A stretch of 64,000 nt of DNA from NCBI RefSeq assembly GCF_000721265.1, contig NZ_JOFZ01000005.1, positions 248,001 to 312,000 of the forward strand. The letters are read 5' to 3'. Of this stretch, positions 45,510-54,416 are shown piece after piece. The position numbers and the translations under genes are program-made. Under the pieces are notes generated by a model. The model had not been told where the DNA came from. It saw only the letters and a list, made by a program, of their open reading frames with translations, and made no database searches. Each line of letters begins with the position of its first letter. The stretch's first letter is position 1. The DNA is from Streptomyces sp. NRRL F-5126 (GTDB lineage: Bacteria; Actinomycetota; Actinomycetes; Streptomycetales; Streptomycetaceae).

Positions 45510-45536
45510 GGCCCGCCGGTCGCCCGCCGGCGGGCC
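45510..45536. terminator. Hairpin between convergent NCS2 permease and PucR genes
   Basis: GGCCCGCCGG-TCGCCCG-CCGGCGGGCC, a 10-bp perfect stem with a 7-base loop, seven bases after each stop; bidirectional. Confidence 0.65.
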
Positions 45537-45542
45537 GCGACG

Positions 45543-47153
45543 TCACGGGCTCGTGTCGCGGAGCCGCAACTGGAGCCAGGTGACGAGTCGGGCGTCGGGG
45601 TCGTCGAGGTCCAGGCCGAACAGCTCTTCGGCCCGCCGCAGGCGGTAGCGCAACGTGGTGGGGTGCACCATGAGCAGCGACGCCGCGCTGCCGCCGCCCG
45701 GCCCATGGGCCAGCACCGCGTGCACCGTCCTCGCGTAGTGCGTGCCGAAACGCCTGTCGTGGTCGAGCATCGCCGCGACGGCCGGTACGGGCGCGGCCAG
45801 CACCTCGTTCGGTTCGGCGGCGAGCTCCTGGAGCACGACGAGATCGGCCACGTCGGCACAGGTGGCGACCGGTCCGCTCGACGGATCCGCCGAGACGGCG
45901 CGCAGCGCACGGTCGGCGTCCCGGCGCGCCCGCGGCAGCGTCGTCCAGCCCCCGTCGCCGTGCCCGATGCCCGCTCGAACCGCCACACCGAGTGCCACCG
46001 ACGCGTTGGCGGACGTCCACCTGATCAGGCCGGTGAGTTCGCCGCCCGGCCGGGGCTCGGCGAGCACCGCGTACGCCCGGTCGTCCACCACACCGCACAG
46101 CGCGGAATGGTGGTGGACCTCGAAGTAGCTCTGCACCGCCTGGGCGAGTCGCGCCGGTGCCGACAGCGGCGAGCACTCCGGGTCCTCGACGCCGAAGCCG
46201 ACGACGGCAGCCGTGGCGGAGGGTCCCGCGCCGAGCTGCGCCCGGCACGCCTGGGGGCTCATCGTGCCGCCGAGCATGTCCACCAGGGCCCGGGTGCGGT
46301 GGCGCTGTTCGGCGTCGCGGGCCTGCCGGGCGCGCACGAGGTGCACCGCGGTGAGGTTCGCGGCGCGTTGCAGGGCGTCCCGCGCGCCCGCTGAGAGCGC
46401 GCCCTCCGCGTCGATGGCCCACAGGGAGCCGAGCAGTTCGCCCTCGGCCCGGACCGCGACGGCCAGCCTGGGCAGCAGGGTCGGCGCGACCCCGGCGAAG
46501 CGTACGACCGAGGAGGAGCGCAGCAACCGCTCGTAGGAGTTCGGGTTGTAGGGCAGGTCGGGCACCTTCCTGCCGAGGATGGAGGACCTGCGTACCTCGT
46601 CGGTGGGCTGGCCGGCGAGGCTGGAGTAGGCGAGCACGCGCTCGTGCTGGTCCTCGATCGCCACCGCGCCGCCGACCGTCGCGGCGATCATGTCGGCGAG
46701 TGCGGACAGATCGGCGGCGCCTCCCAACGCCACCGTGCCCCACCGCGGCGTGCCGGCCGTCGTCGCCAGGACGTCCCTGATCTGCCCGGCGATCTCCAGC
46801 CATGGCACGTCCTCGGTCAGTTCGAGCAGCGCGACACCGGCCTCGTCGCAGTCGCGGGTGAGCGCCGCGGACGCGTGCTCGCGCTCCGGTGAGGTTCGGA
46901 TCACCGCCGCCGCGGCTCCGGCCGTTGTCAGCGCCGCCACGGCGGCCCGCGCCGCCGGGCCGTGCGGCACCGCTCCGATGAGCAGGGCGATTCCTCCGCG
47001 GCAACTCCCTTTGCCGTCGGGCCCGTTCTCCACGACCACCGGGTCCCCGTGGACGAAGACGGGCCCGGATATCTCGCGGTCGCCGCTCCCGGCGGTGCGC
47101 AGCCGCAGCCGCCGCGCCCCGACGCCACGCAACAGCTCATCGACAGTGCTCAC
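45543..47153 (-). CDS. PucR-family regulator (purine-catabolism-regulator-like)
   Basis: 536 aa from GTG 47153. A PucR N-terminal domain of about 120 residues (GPVFVHGDPVVVENG, ALLELTEDVPWLEI), a GAF-like middle, and the C-terminal PucR helix-turn-helix with VHPTTLRYRLRRAEELFGLDL close to the end. It diverges from the amino-acid ABC transporter (158-base gap) and converges on the NCS2 permease. I infer that it controls the transporter operon; the inducer could be the imported compound. Confidence 0.88.
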   Translation of the reverse strand: MSTVDELLRGVGARRLRLRTAGSGDREISGPVFVHGDPVVVENGPDGKGSCRGGIALLIGAVPHGPAARAAVAALTTAGAAAAVIRTSPEREHASAALTRDCDEAGVALLELTEDVPWLEIAGQIRDVLATTAGTPRWGTVALGGAADLSALADMIAATVGGAVAIEDQHERVLAYSSLAGQPTDEVRRSSILGRKVPDLPYNPNSYERLLRSSSVVRFAGVAPTLLPRLAVAVRAEGELLGSLWAIDAEGALSAGARDALQRAANLTAVHLVRARQARDAEQRHRTRALVDMLGGTMSPQACRAQLGAGPSATAAVVGFGVEDPECSPLSAPARLAQAVQSYFEVHHHSALCGVVDDRAYAVLAEPRPGGELTGLIRWTSANASVALGVAVRAGIGHGDGGWTTLPRARRDADRALRAVSADPSSGPVATCADVADLVVLQELAAEPNEVLAAPVPAVAAMLDHDRRFGTHYARTVHAVLAHGPGGGSAASLLMVHPTTLRYRLRRAEELFGLDLDDPDARLVTWLQLRLRDTSP

Positions 47154-47311
47154 CCGTGCATGCTCGCACACGAGCACAGCACCCTCGGCGTTTCCTCGTC
47201 CACGAGCATGCGGGCACGGGCGGTCGTGGTGAAGAGTGTCGAGGCGGCGCCCGGCACAAGGCGCCGACCAGCCATTCGGCACGACTGTTCGGCACGACTG
47301 AAGGGGAGACC

Positions 47312-48238
47312 ATGGTGCAGACATCCCCGGAGACGACTCTCCGGGGCCAACCGGAGATGGTCCCGCTGCGGCACTACGGCCGATGGGTCGGCGGCGTCAT
47401 CGCCATCCTGGTACTCGGGTACGTCGTCTGGCTGTTCGGCAGCAGCTCCATCGACTGGGGAACGGTCCGCTCCTTCCTCACGGTCGGCGTCATCCTCAAG
47501 GGCCTCGGCAACACCGTCCTCATATCCGTGGTCTCGATGGTGCTCGGCGTGGCGATCGGTGTCGTCTTCGCGCTGATGCGGCTCTCCGAGAACCCGGTGA
47601 CGCGGACCATCTCCTGGCTGTACGTGTGGTTGTTCCGCGGCACCCCGGTGTACCTGCAACTGCTCATGTGGTTCAACCTCGCGATCATCCTGCCGCGCAT
47701 CGGCTTCCCCGGTCTCGGGAGCGTGCCGACGGTCTCGCTGATCACGTCGTTCGTGGCCGCAGTCCTCGGCCTCGGCGTCAACGAGGGCGCCTACGTCGCC
47801 GAGATCGTGCGCGCGGGCATCTCCTCCGTCGCCCCGGGACAGCGCGAGGCCGCCATGGCCATCGGGATGCGGCCGATGGCCATCATGCGGCGGATCGTGC
47901 TGCCGCAGGCGATGCGGGTGGTCCTCCCGCCGCTCGGCAACGACTTCGTCAACCTCCTGAAGACATCGGCGCTGGCCAGCGCCATCTCCTACAGCGAGCT
48001 GCTCAACAGCGCGCAGCAGATCTACTTCATCAACAGCAAGGTGATGGAGCTGCTGATCGTCGCGGCGGTCTGGTACCTGGTCGTCGTCTCGGTCTTCAGC
48101 GTCCTGCAGTACTTCGTCGAGCGGCGCTTCAACCGCGGCACCGCGCGCTCCGCCGGCCCGACGCTGCTGGAAACACTCTGGAGGACGGTGACCTCGACGC
48201 GGCGGGGGAACCGCCGGGCAGGAGGCGGCAATGAGTGA
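47312..48238 (+). CDS. Polar amino-acid ABC transporter permease
   Basis: 308 aa from ATG 47312 after AAGGGGAG. Five or six membrane helices with the EAA loop ([22 protein letters not shown], split) followed by [18 protein letters not shown], typical of HisM/GlnP-class permeases, with the [18 protein letters not shown] region ([16 protein letters not shown]). First gene of the operon; the stop overlaps the ATPase start by eight bases. Confidence 0.93.
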   Translation: MVQTSPETTLRGQPEMVPLRHYGRWVGGVIAILVLGYVVWLFGSSSIDWGTVRSFLTVGVILKGLGNTVLISVVSMVLGVAIGVVFALMRLSENPVTRTISWLYVWLFRGTPVYLQLLMWFNLAIILPRIGFPGLGSVPTVSLITSFVAAVLGLGVNEGAYVAEIVRAGISSVAPGQREAAMAIGMRPMAIMRRIVLPQAMRVVLPPLGNDFVNLLKTSALASAISYSELLNSAQQIYFINSKVMELLIVAAVWYLVVVSVFSVLQYFVERRFNRGTARSAGPTLLETLWRTVTSTRRGNRRAGGGNE

Positions 48239-48998
48239 GCGGCCACTGGTCTTCGCACACGAGGTGTGCAAGCGGTTCGGCCACGTCGACGTGCTGAACG
48301 GGGTCTCCCTCTCGGTACCGGCCGGAGAGGTGTGCTGCCTGATCGGCCCATCCGGCTCGGGCAAGTCCACGTTCCTGCGGTGCATCAACCGGCTGGAATC
48401 CATCGACGGCGGTGTGCTGGAGGTGGACGGCGAGTTCGTCGGCTACCGCAGGAAGGCCGGCAGGCTCCACCAGCTCGGCGAGCGCGACGTCGCCTCCTTC
48501 CGCGCACGCGTGGGCATGGTGTTCCAGCACTTCAACCTGTTCCCGCACATGAACGCGCTGGAGAACGTGATGGAGGGCCCGGTGCAGGTGCTCAGGCGCC
48601 CGAAGGCGGCCGCCGAGCAGCTCGGCCGCGAGCTGCTCGCCCAGGTGGGCCTCGCGGGCAAGGAGGGCAGCTACCCCTCGCAGCTCTCCGGCGGCCAGCA
48701 GCAGAGAGTGGCGATCGCGCGAGCACTGGCCATGGAGCCTTCGGTGCTGCTGTTCGACGAGCCGACCTCCGCACTCGACCCGGAGCTGGTGGGCGATGTG
48801 CTCGGTGTGATGCGGGCGCTCGCCGCACGCGAGATGACGATGATCGTGGTCACCCACGAGATGGGATTCGCCCGCGAGGTCGCCGACACGGTCGCGTTCA
48901 TGGACGCCGGTGTGATCGTCGAATCGGGCCCGCCGGCCGACGTGCTGGAGAACCCCCGGAGCGAGCGCTGCCGCTCCTTCCTCTCCAAGGTGCTGTGA
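48231..48998 (+). CDS. Polar amino-acid ABC transporter ATP-binding protein
   Basis: 255 aa. Walker [11 protein letters not shown]-loop in [11 protein letters not shown], signature [15 protein letters not shown], Walker [14 protein letters not shown], His switch VVTHEMGFA: a complete ATPase of the GlnQ/HisP class. It drives uptake through the preceding permease. The stop overlaps the binding-protein start by one base (TGATG). Confidence 0.96.
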   Translation: MSERPLVFAHEVCKRFGHVDVLNGVSLSVPAGEVCCLIGPSGSGKSTFLRCINRLESIDGGVLEVDGEFVGYRRKAGRLHQLGERDVASFRARVGMVFQHFNLFPHMNALENVMEGPVQVLRRPKAAAEQLGRELLAQVGLAGKEGSYPSQLSGGQQQRVAIARALAMEPSVLLFDEPTSALDPELVGDVLGVMRALAAREMTMIVVTHEMGFAREVADTVAFMDAGVIVESGPPADVLENPRSERCRSFLSKVL

Positions 48999-49936
48999 TG
49001 GCGGGCGCACCCAGGCGGCACAGGCCGCGCGTGCTGATCCTGTCGGCAGTGCTGGCGCTGATGGCCGTGGCCGGATGCGCCGCGCCGCGGGACACCGCGG
49101 CCCTGCACCCCCCGTCCAACCAGAAGGTGCTCGACTCCGTGCGGACCGACCCGCGGCTGCGGGCGGCGCTGCCGGCCGACATCCGCGGCAGCGGGCGTCT
49201 GGTGCTCGGCCTCAACCCGATCTTCGCGCCGATGGAGTTCAAGCCGCCGGGGTCCCAGGAGATGCACGGCTTCGACCTGGACTTCGCCCGGGCGCTGGCG
49301 AAGAAGCTCGGTGTCCGCCTGCAGGTGAAGGTCTCGCCGTTCGACCAGTTGATCAACTCGCTGAACACCGGCCGGGTGGACGTGGTGATCTCCGGCATGT
49401 CCGATTCCGCGATCCGGGAGCGGACCCTCAACATGATCGACTACTTCCGCTCCGGCGCCCAGGTGTTCACCACCGCACGCGACGCCGGCAGCCGCCACGA
49501 CGACCTCAGGCAGTTGTGCGGGAAGTCGATCGCGCTGAGCAAGAGCACCGACAACTACGGCACGATCCAGAAGTTCAGCGCCGAGAAGTGCGTGGCGGCC
49601 GGGAAATCACCGATCAGGATCGTCGGCGTCGACTCCTCGGCCAGCGCCCGCCTGCAACTGCAGCAGGGCCGGGTGCAGGCCTCGGTCCAGGAACCCGAGA
49701 CGCTGGCCTACGTCATGAAGCAGGCGCCGGGCACCTTCGTCCTCCTGGGCAAGCCGCTGAACCCCGCCCCGTACGCCATAGCGATCTCCAAACCCAAGAA
49801 GCGGCTGACGGCAGCGGTGCTCGCAGCCGCACGCGAGCTGTTCGCGGACGGCGTGTACGCCGAGCTGCTGAAGACCTGGAACCTGCGGGGATCCGCCCTG
49901 TCCGAGCCAGGTCTGAACCTGAAAGGCAGGCAATGA
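48998..49936 (+). CDS. Polar amino-acid ABC transporter substrate-binding lipoprotein
   Basis: 312 aa. A short signal ends in LMAVAGC with the lipid-anchored Cys near residue 26. The mature part is a class F/SBP_bac_3 protein: RLVLGLNPIFAPMEF, DLDFARALAKKLGV, LINSLNTGRVDVVISGMS. In amino-acid binders an Arg of the GMxxTxxR block contacts the carboxylate; here it reads GMSDSAIRERT, which keeps it. The substrate is therefore probably an amino acid or close analogue. Coupled to HutI-like gene by ATGA. Confidence 0.9.
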   Translation: MAGAPRRHRPRVLILSAVLALMAVAGCAAPRDTAALHPPSNQKVLDSVRTDPRLRAALPADIRGSGRLVLGLNPIFAPMEFKPPGSQEMHGFDLDFARALAKKLGVRLQVKVSPFDQLINSLNTGRVDVVISGMSDSAIRERTLNMIDYFRSGAQVFTTARDAGSRHDDLRQLCGKSIALSKSTDNYGTIQKFSAEKCVAAGKSPIRIVGVDSSASARLQLQQGRVQASVQEPETLAYVMKQAPGTFVLLGKPLNPAPYAIAISKPKKRLTAAVLAAARELFADGVYAELLKTWNLRGSALSEPGLNLKGRQ

Positions 49937-51183
49937 ACGCGCACGACCTCAACGTCGTCGGAGCCGAGGCCCTCGTGCTGGTCAGGGACGACGGCGGTCC
50001 CCGGCGCGGGCGGGCGCAGGGCGAGGTGGAGATACTCGCCGACGGCGCGGTCGCCATCCGCGCCGGCCGGATCGTGGCCGCGGGACCGACCGCGGAGGTG
50101 CTGCGCACCGCCGGCCCGGCCCCCACCCTGGACGCCCGCGGGCGCACCGTGCTGCCCGGGCTCGTCGAGTCCCACACCCACCCGCTGTTCGCCGGGGACC
50201 GCCACCGCGAGTACGCCGAGAAACTCTCCGGCATGCCCGTGGGGGACGCGTCGGCGCCACGTGGCATCGGGGCGGCCGTGCGGCACACCCGCGCGGCCGA
50301 GGACGACGCGCTGCTCGCCGATCTGGCACGTGCGTACGCCGGACTGCTGCGCGGCGGCGCGACGACCGTCGAGGTGAAGACGGGCTACGGGCAGTCCACC
50401 GACCAGGAACTGCGCGCACTCGAACTCCTGCACCGCTCACGGGCGATGACGCCGCAGTCGCTGGTGCTGACCTTCCTCGGCGCGCACGTGGTCCCGCCCG
50501 AAGCCGCGGATGCCGGCAGCTACGCCGAACACGTACGTGCCCGGATGCTGCCCGCCGTCGTCGAGCAGGGCCTCGCCGACCTGCACGACCTGGTGTGCGA
50601 GGAAGGGGTCTTCGGCGCGCACCTGGCCGCCCCGCTCCTCACGGCCTCCCGGAAGGCCGGGCTGCCCGCGCGTGTGCACGCCGACGCCAACTCGGCCTCG
50701 CGCGGCTGGGCAACCGCGGTCGCGGGCGGGGCCGTCGCCGCCGACCACCTCACCTACACCCCGGACGCCGAGATCCGCGAGATGGGCACCACCTCCACCG
50801 TCGCCGTGCTGCTGCCCGTCGCCGAACAGCTCTACCTCGACGAACGCAAGGCGAACGCCCGGCTGTTCATCGAGCAGGGCGTGCCGGTCGCGCTGGCCAC
50901 GGACTACTGCTCCGCCCTGCACCCGACGTCCACGCTGCTCAGCCTCGCCCTCGGGACGAGCTGGTTCCGCATGACGCCGGCAGAGGCGATCACGGCGACC
51001 ACCCTGAACGCCGCCTACGCCTGCGCACGCGGGCGCGACCGCGGCTCGATCGACGTCGGCAAGCGCGGCGACCTCACCGTCGTGGACTGCCCGCACCCGA
51101 ACGAGATCTGCGTCAGCATGGGCAACGCACCGGTCAGCGAGCTGGTCATCGAGGGCCGGGTCGTCACGGGCGGTGGCGCATGA
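49933..51183 (+). CDS. Imidazolonepropionase-like amidohydrolase (HutI family)
   Basis: 416 aa, amidohydrolase fold. Metal site ESHTHPLFAGDRHREYA, then VEVKTGYGQSTDQELR, TFLGAHVVPPE, CEEGVFGA and LATDYCSALHP follow the HutI order. Differences from HutI: the substrate-binding DEF of HADEFS is DAN (HADANSASRG), and the Gly-rich GGGI block after the metal site is reduced to RGIG. It should open a cyclic amide such as an imidazolone or hydantoin-like ring, but the exact substrate may differ from imidazolonepropionate. No hutH/hutU is adjacent. Sits directly behind the ABC genes. Confidence 0.78.
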   Translation: MNAHDLNVVGAEALVLVRDDGGPRRGRAQGEVEILADGAVAIRAGRIVAAGPTAEVLRTAGPAPTLDARGRTVLPGLVESHTHPLFAGDRHREYAEKLSGMPVGDASAPRGIGAAVRHTRAAEDDALLADLARAYAGLLRGGATTVEVKTGYGQSTDQELRALELLHRSRAMTPQSLVLTFLGAHVVPPEAADAGSYAEHVRARMLPAVVEQGLADLHDLVCEEGVFGAHLAAPLLTASRKAGLPARVHADANSASRGWATAVAGGAVAADHLTYTPDAEIREMGTTSTVAVLLPVAEQLYLDERKANARLFIEQGVPVALATDYCSALHPTSTLLSLALGTSWFRMTPAEAITATTLNAAYACARGRDRGSIDVGKRGDLTVVDCPHPNEICVSMGNAPVSELVIEGRVVTGGGA

Positions 51184-51869
51184 CACCCGTCGGCCTGCTC
51201 ACGATCGGCCAGAGTCCGCGACCCGATGTGGAGCCGACCCTCGCCGAGGTACTGGGAGAGACACCCCTGGTGTGCGAGGGCGCGCTGGACGGCCTCACAC
51301 GCGAACAGATAGCGGAACTCGCCGTTCCCGCCGGACCGGCGGGCATCGAGACGCGGCTCGCCGACGGCAGCACGATCGTCGTCCGGCGCGACGCGCTGCC
51401 GCCGCTGCTGCGCAGCGCCGCGGCCCGGCTGCCGCCCGCGGTGCGGCTCGCCGCCTACCTGTGCACGGGCGCGCTCCCCGACACGGGCCGTGAGGAACTG
51501 CTGCTCCTCGACTCGGGGGCGCTCCTGCACGGCACCGTCGCCGCAGCCGCACGCGGCCGGCGGCTCGGCGTGGTGAGCCTGCCCTCCGACCTCGCCGACG
51601 CCCCCGGCTCGTGGGCCCGGCACGATCCCGGGGCCCTGTACGCCGCGGCCGACCCGTACGGTCACGGACCCTCCGTGGCCGCCGCCGCCTGTGAGCTGGC
51701 CGAGTCCGGCGCGGCACTCCTGGTGCTGGACTGCATGGGGTTCGGGCGGGAGCACCAGGAGGAGGCCGCACGCGCCTGTGCCCTGCCGGTGATCTGCCCG
51801 GCCGTGGTCCTCGCCCACACACTCGCCGCACTCGGCGAGCGGACACCCTACGAAACGGAGCAAGAATGA
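51180..51869 (+). CDS. AroM family protein (Asp/Glu/hydantoin racemase fold)
   Basis: 229 aa. The N-terminal TIGQSPRPDVEPTLAEVLG is the signature of AroM proteins. Two cysteines in the places expected of the racemase superfamily are seen, LCTG near residue 88 and DCMG near 183. AroM itself has no proven function. In this operon, between an amidohydrolase and a lyase, a racemase or isomerase role is plausible. ATG overlaps the HutI-like stop. Confidence 0.85.
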   Translation: MTPVGLLTIGQSPRPDVEPTLAEVLGETPLVCEGALDGLTREQIAELAVPAGPAGIETRLADGSTIVVRRDALPPLLRSAAARLPPAVRLAAYLCTGALPDTGREELLLLDSGALLHGTVAAAARGRRLGVVSLPSDLADAPGSWARHDPGALYAAADPYGHGPSVAAAACELAESGAALLVLDCMGFGREHQEEAARACALPVICPAVVLAHTLAALGERTPYETEQE

Positions 51870-53161
51870 CCACGCGCCCCGAGCCGTTGTGGAGCGGCCG
51901 CCTCGAACAGGGCCTCGATCCCCAGGTGTTCGACTTCAGCGTCCTCGTCGAGAGGGACCGCCGGCTGCTGCCGTACGACCTGAAGGCGTCGATGGTGCAC
52001 GTGCGGATGCTCGAACGCCAGGGGCTCCTCGCGGAGCGCGACGCGCTCGCGCTCCAGGAAGCCCTGGCCGAGCTGGAGTTCGCACCCGACGGCGACGAGG
52101 ACATCCACGCCATGATCGAGCGTGTCCTCGTCGAGCGCCTCGGCGAACTCGGCAAGCGGGTGCATGCCGGCCGCTCGCGCAACGACCAGACCGCGGTGGC
52201 CACGCGGCTGTGGGCACGGGACGCGGCGGGCCAGGCGGCAAGCGCGGTGGGCGCGCTGGCACGCACCCTCGTCGACCGCGCCCGCGGCGACGGCGACCTC
52301 GTACTCCCCGGCTACACACACCTGCAACGGGCGCAGCCGATCACCCTGGGGCACCACCTCGCCGCGCACGCCACCGCGCTGCTGCGCGACATCTCCCGGT
52401 TCGGCGCCGCGGGCGAGGCCGCCGCCGTCTCGCCGCTCGGCGCCGGGGCACTGGCCGGCAGCAGCCTCGGCCTTGACCCGGAGTTCAGCGCGCGGGAACT
52501 CGGCATGACGGCGAGCTTCGAGAACAGCCTCGACGCGGTCTCGGACCGGGATTTCCTGCTCGACCTGTGCTACGCGGCCACGGTCACGATGGTGCACCTG
52601 TCGCGTATGGCCGAGGAACTGGTGCTGTGGACGTCGCAGGAGTTCGCCTTCGCGGAACTGGCCGACTCCGTCGCGACCGGCTCCAGCATGATGCCGCAGA
52701 AGAAGAACCCCGACGTCGCCGAACTCGTACGCGGGCGCGCGGGCGTCGCCATCGGCAGGCTGACCGGCCTGCTCGCGCTGAACAAGGGCATCCCGCTGTC
52801 CTACAACCGCGATCTGCAGGACACGAGGCCGCAGGCGTACGAGCAGATCGACGCGGTGTGCGAGTCCGCCGAGGTGTTCGCCCTGGCCTACGCGACGCTT
52901 CGCTTCGACGCGGAGACGATGCGCGCCGCGGCGGACGACGGGCGCACGGTGGCCACCGACGTCGCGGAACGCCTGGTGGTCGGGGGCAGCACCTTCCGCG
53001 ACGCCCACCACGCGGTGGCCGCACGCGTCGCCCGGGGCGAGCGGTTCACCTCTCCCACGGTGGAGGAGGCGGTCGCCGCGCGCGATGCGCGGGGCATGCC
53101 CGCCACGTACCGCGAGCAGCTGGACCGGATCGAGGACAGGCTCGCGGGTCTTGTGCCGTAG
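51866..53161 (+). CDS. Argininosuccinate-lyase paralogue
   Basis: 431 aa, shorter than ArgH (about 470). Superfamily signature GSSMMPQKKNPD (about residues 273-284), HAGRSRND and THLQRAQPITLGHH are kept, but the ALAGTxxxIDR loop reads ALAGSSLGLDP and the KDLQE segment reads RDLQDTRPQ. It lacks arginine-biosynthesis neighbours. It likely cleaves a fumarate- or acrylate-like leaving group from a related compound made by the upstream enzymes; true ArgH activity remains possible. ATG overlaps the AroM gene. Confidence 0.8.
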   Translation: MTTRPEPLWSGRLEQGLDPQVFDFSVLVERDRRLLPYDLKASMVHVRMLERQGLLAERDALALQEALAELEFAPDGDEDIHAMIERVLVERLGELGKRVHAGRSRNDQTAVATRLWARDAAGQAASAVGALARTLVDRARGDGDLVLPGYTHLQRAQPITLGHHLAAHATALLRDISRFGAAGEAAAVSPLGAGALAGSSLGLDPEFSARELGMTASFENSLDAVSDRDFLLDLCYAATVTMVHLSRMAEELVLWTSQEFAFAELADSVATGSSMMPQKKNPDVAELVRGRAGVAIGRLTGLLALNKGIPLSYNRDLQDTRPQAYEQIDAVCESAEVFALAYATLRFDAETMRAAADDGRTVATDVAERLVVGGSTFRDAHHAVAARVARGERFTSPTVEEAVAARDARGMPATYREQLDRIEDRLAGLVP

Positions 53162-53164
53162 GCG

Positions 53165-53200
53165 GCGCGCACGGGCCGCGGACGGCCGGCCCGTGCGCGC
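53165..53200. terminator. 13-bp perfect stem between the lyase and ureohydrolase genes
   Basis: GCGCGCACGGGCC (53165-53177) and its exact complement (53188-53200) enclose a 10-base loop. It follows the lyase stop by three bases and precedes the convergent ureohydrolase stop by 14 bases; bidirectional intrinsic terminator. Confidence 0.75.
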
Positions 53201-53214
53201 GGGGCGCCGGCGCC

Positions 53215-54237
53215 TCAGGCGGCGGCCCGCCGCAGGGCGAGGAGGCTGACCAGGTCGTAGGCCACGTGCGAGGCGGCGACGGAGGTGATGTCCGCGTGGT
53301 CGTACGCGGGCGCCACCTCCACCACGTCGGCGCCGACGATGCGCGTCCCGTCCAGGCCCCGCAGGATCTCCAGCAGCTCGCGCGACGTGAGGCCGCCCGC
53401 CTCCGGCGTGCCCGTGCCCGGCGCGTGCGCCGGGTCGAGCACGTCGATGTCGACGGAGACGTACAGCGGACGGTCCCCGATCCGCTCACGCACCTGCGCC
53501 ACCGTCTCGTCCACGCCGCGCCGCATCACGTCGGCCGCCGTCACGATGCCGAAGCCGAGGCGCTGGTCCTCGTCCAGGTCGGCCTTGCCGTAGAGGGGGC
53601 CGCGGGTGCCGATGTGGCTGAGCGCCTCCGTGTCGAGCAGCCCCTCCTCCACGGCCCTGCGGAACGGGGTGCCGTGCGTGTACGGCTCGCCGAAGTACGT
53701 GTCCCAGGTGTCCAGATGGGCGTCGAAGTGCAGCAGCGCCACCGGGCCGTGCAGCCGGGCGGCCGCACGCAGCAGCGGCAGCGACAGCGTGTGGTCGCCA
53801 CCGACCGTCACCACCGAGGCACCCGTCGCCGCCAGCTCACCCACCTCCTGCTCGACCGTGGCGACCGCCTGGCCGATGTCGAACGGGTTGACCGCGATGT
53901 CACCCGCGTCCGCGACCTGCACCGCCGCGAAGGGGGACACGTCGAGCGCCGGGTGGTACGGCCGCAGCAGGCGGCTCGCCTCGCGGACGGCGGCCGGGGC
54001 GAACCTGGCTCCCGGCCGGTAGGAGACGCCGCTGTCGAAGGGGATGCCGACCACCGCGACGTCGGCCCGGCCGACCTCGTCGAGCCGCGGCAGCCGCGCG
54101 AACGTGGCGATGCCGGCGTACCGGGGCACGACGGAACTGTCGACGGGGCCGACGGGTGCTGTGCGCGGGCGGCCGGTTGCGGGCTCCTCGGCAGACGGCG
54201 TCGGATCGGCGGCGGGGCGCGGGTCGGCAGGGGACAC
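53215..54237 (-). CDS. speB: Ureohydrolase (agmatinase/guanidinobutyrase type)
   Basis: 340 aa. The di-manganese motifs of the family are complete: [18 protein letters not shown] and [22 protein letters not shown] (split here into two parts). It removes urea from agmatine, 4-guanidinobutyrate or a similar guanidino compound. The N-terminal 30 residues are Pro/Ala/Ser-rich and unusual. The AGC/ATC-type ligand-specific loop cannot be assigned by eye. It is transcribed towards the lyase operon and diverges from a PucR-type regulator. Confidence 0.88.
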   Translation of the reverse strand: MSPADPRPAADPTPSAEEPATGRPRTAPVGPVDSSVVPRYAGIATFARLPRLDEVGRADVAVVGIPFDSGVSYRPGARFAPAAVREASRLLRPYHPALDVSPFAAVQVADAGDIAVNPFDIGQAVATVEQEVGELAATGASVVTVGGDHTLSLPLLRAAARLHGPVALLHFDAHLDTWDTYFGEPYTHGTPFRRAVEEGLLDTEALSHIGTRGPLYGKADLDEDQRLGFGIVTAADVMRRGVDETVAQVRERIGDRPLYVSVDIDVLDPAHAPGTGTPEAGGLTSRELLEILRGLDGTRIVGADVVEVAPAYDHADITSVAASHVAYDLVSLLALRRAAA

Positions 54238-54416
54238 GGGACGGGCCTCTTCCTTACGAGGGCGGCGGGAAGCGGCCCTGCGGGGCCACCGCCGAGCAGC
54301 CTAGGCACGACACCCGGCCGGGTCACGGGACGAATCATCCTGTGCTGATGTACGCATAGGATGAATCGGCCCAGACGCGCAGTGCCGTGTCCTCCCCGAG
54401 CCGGCCGGAGCCTGTC

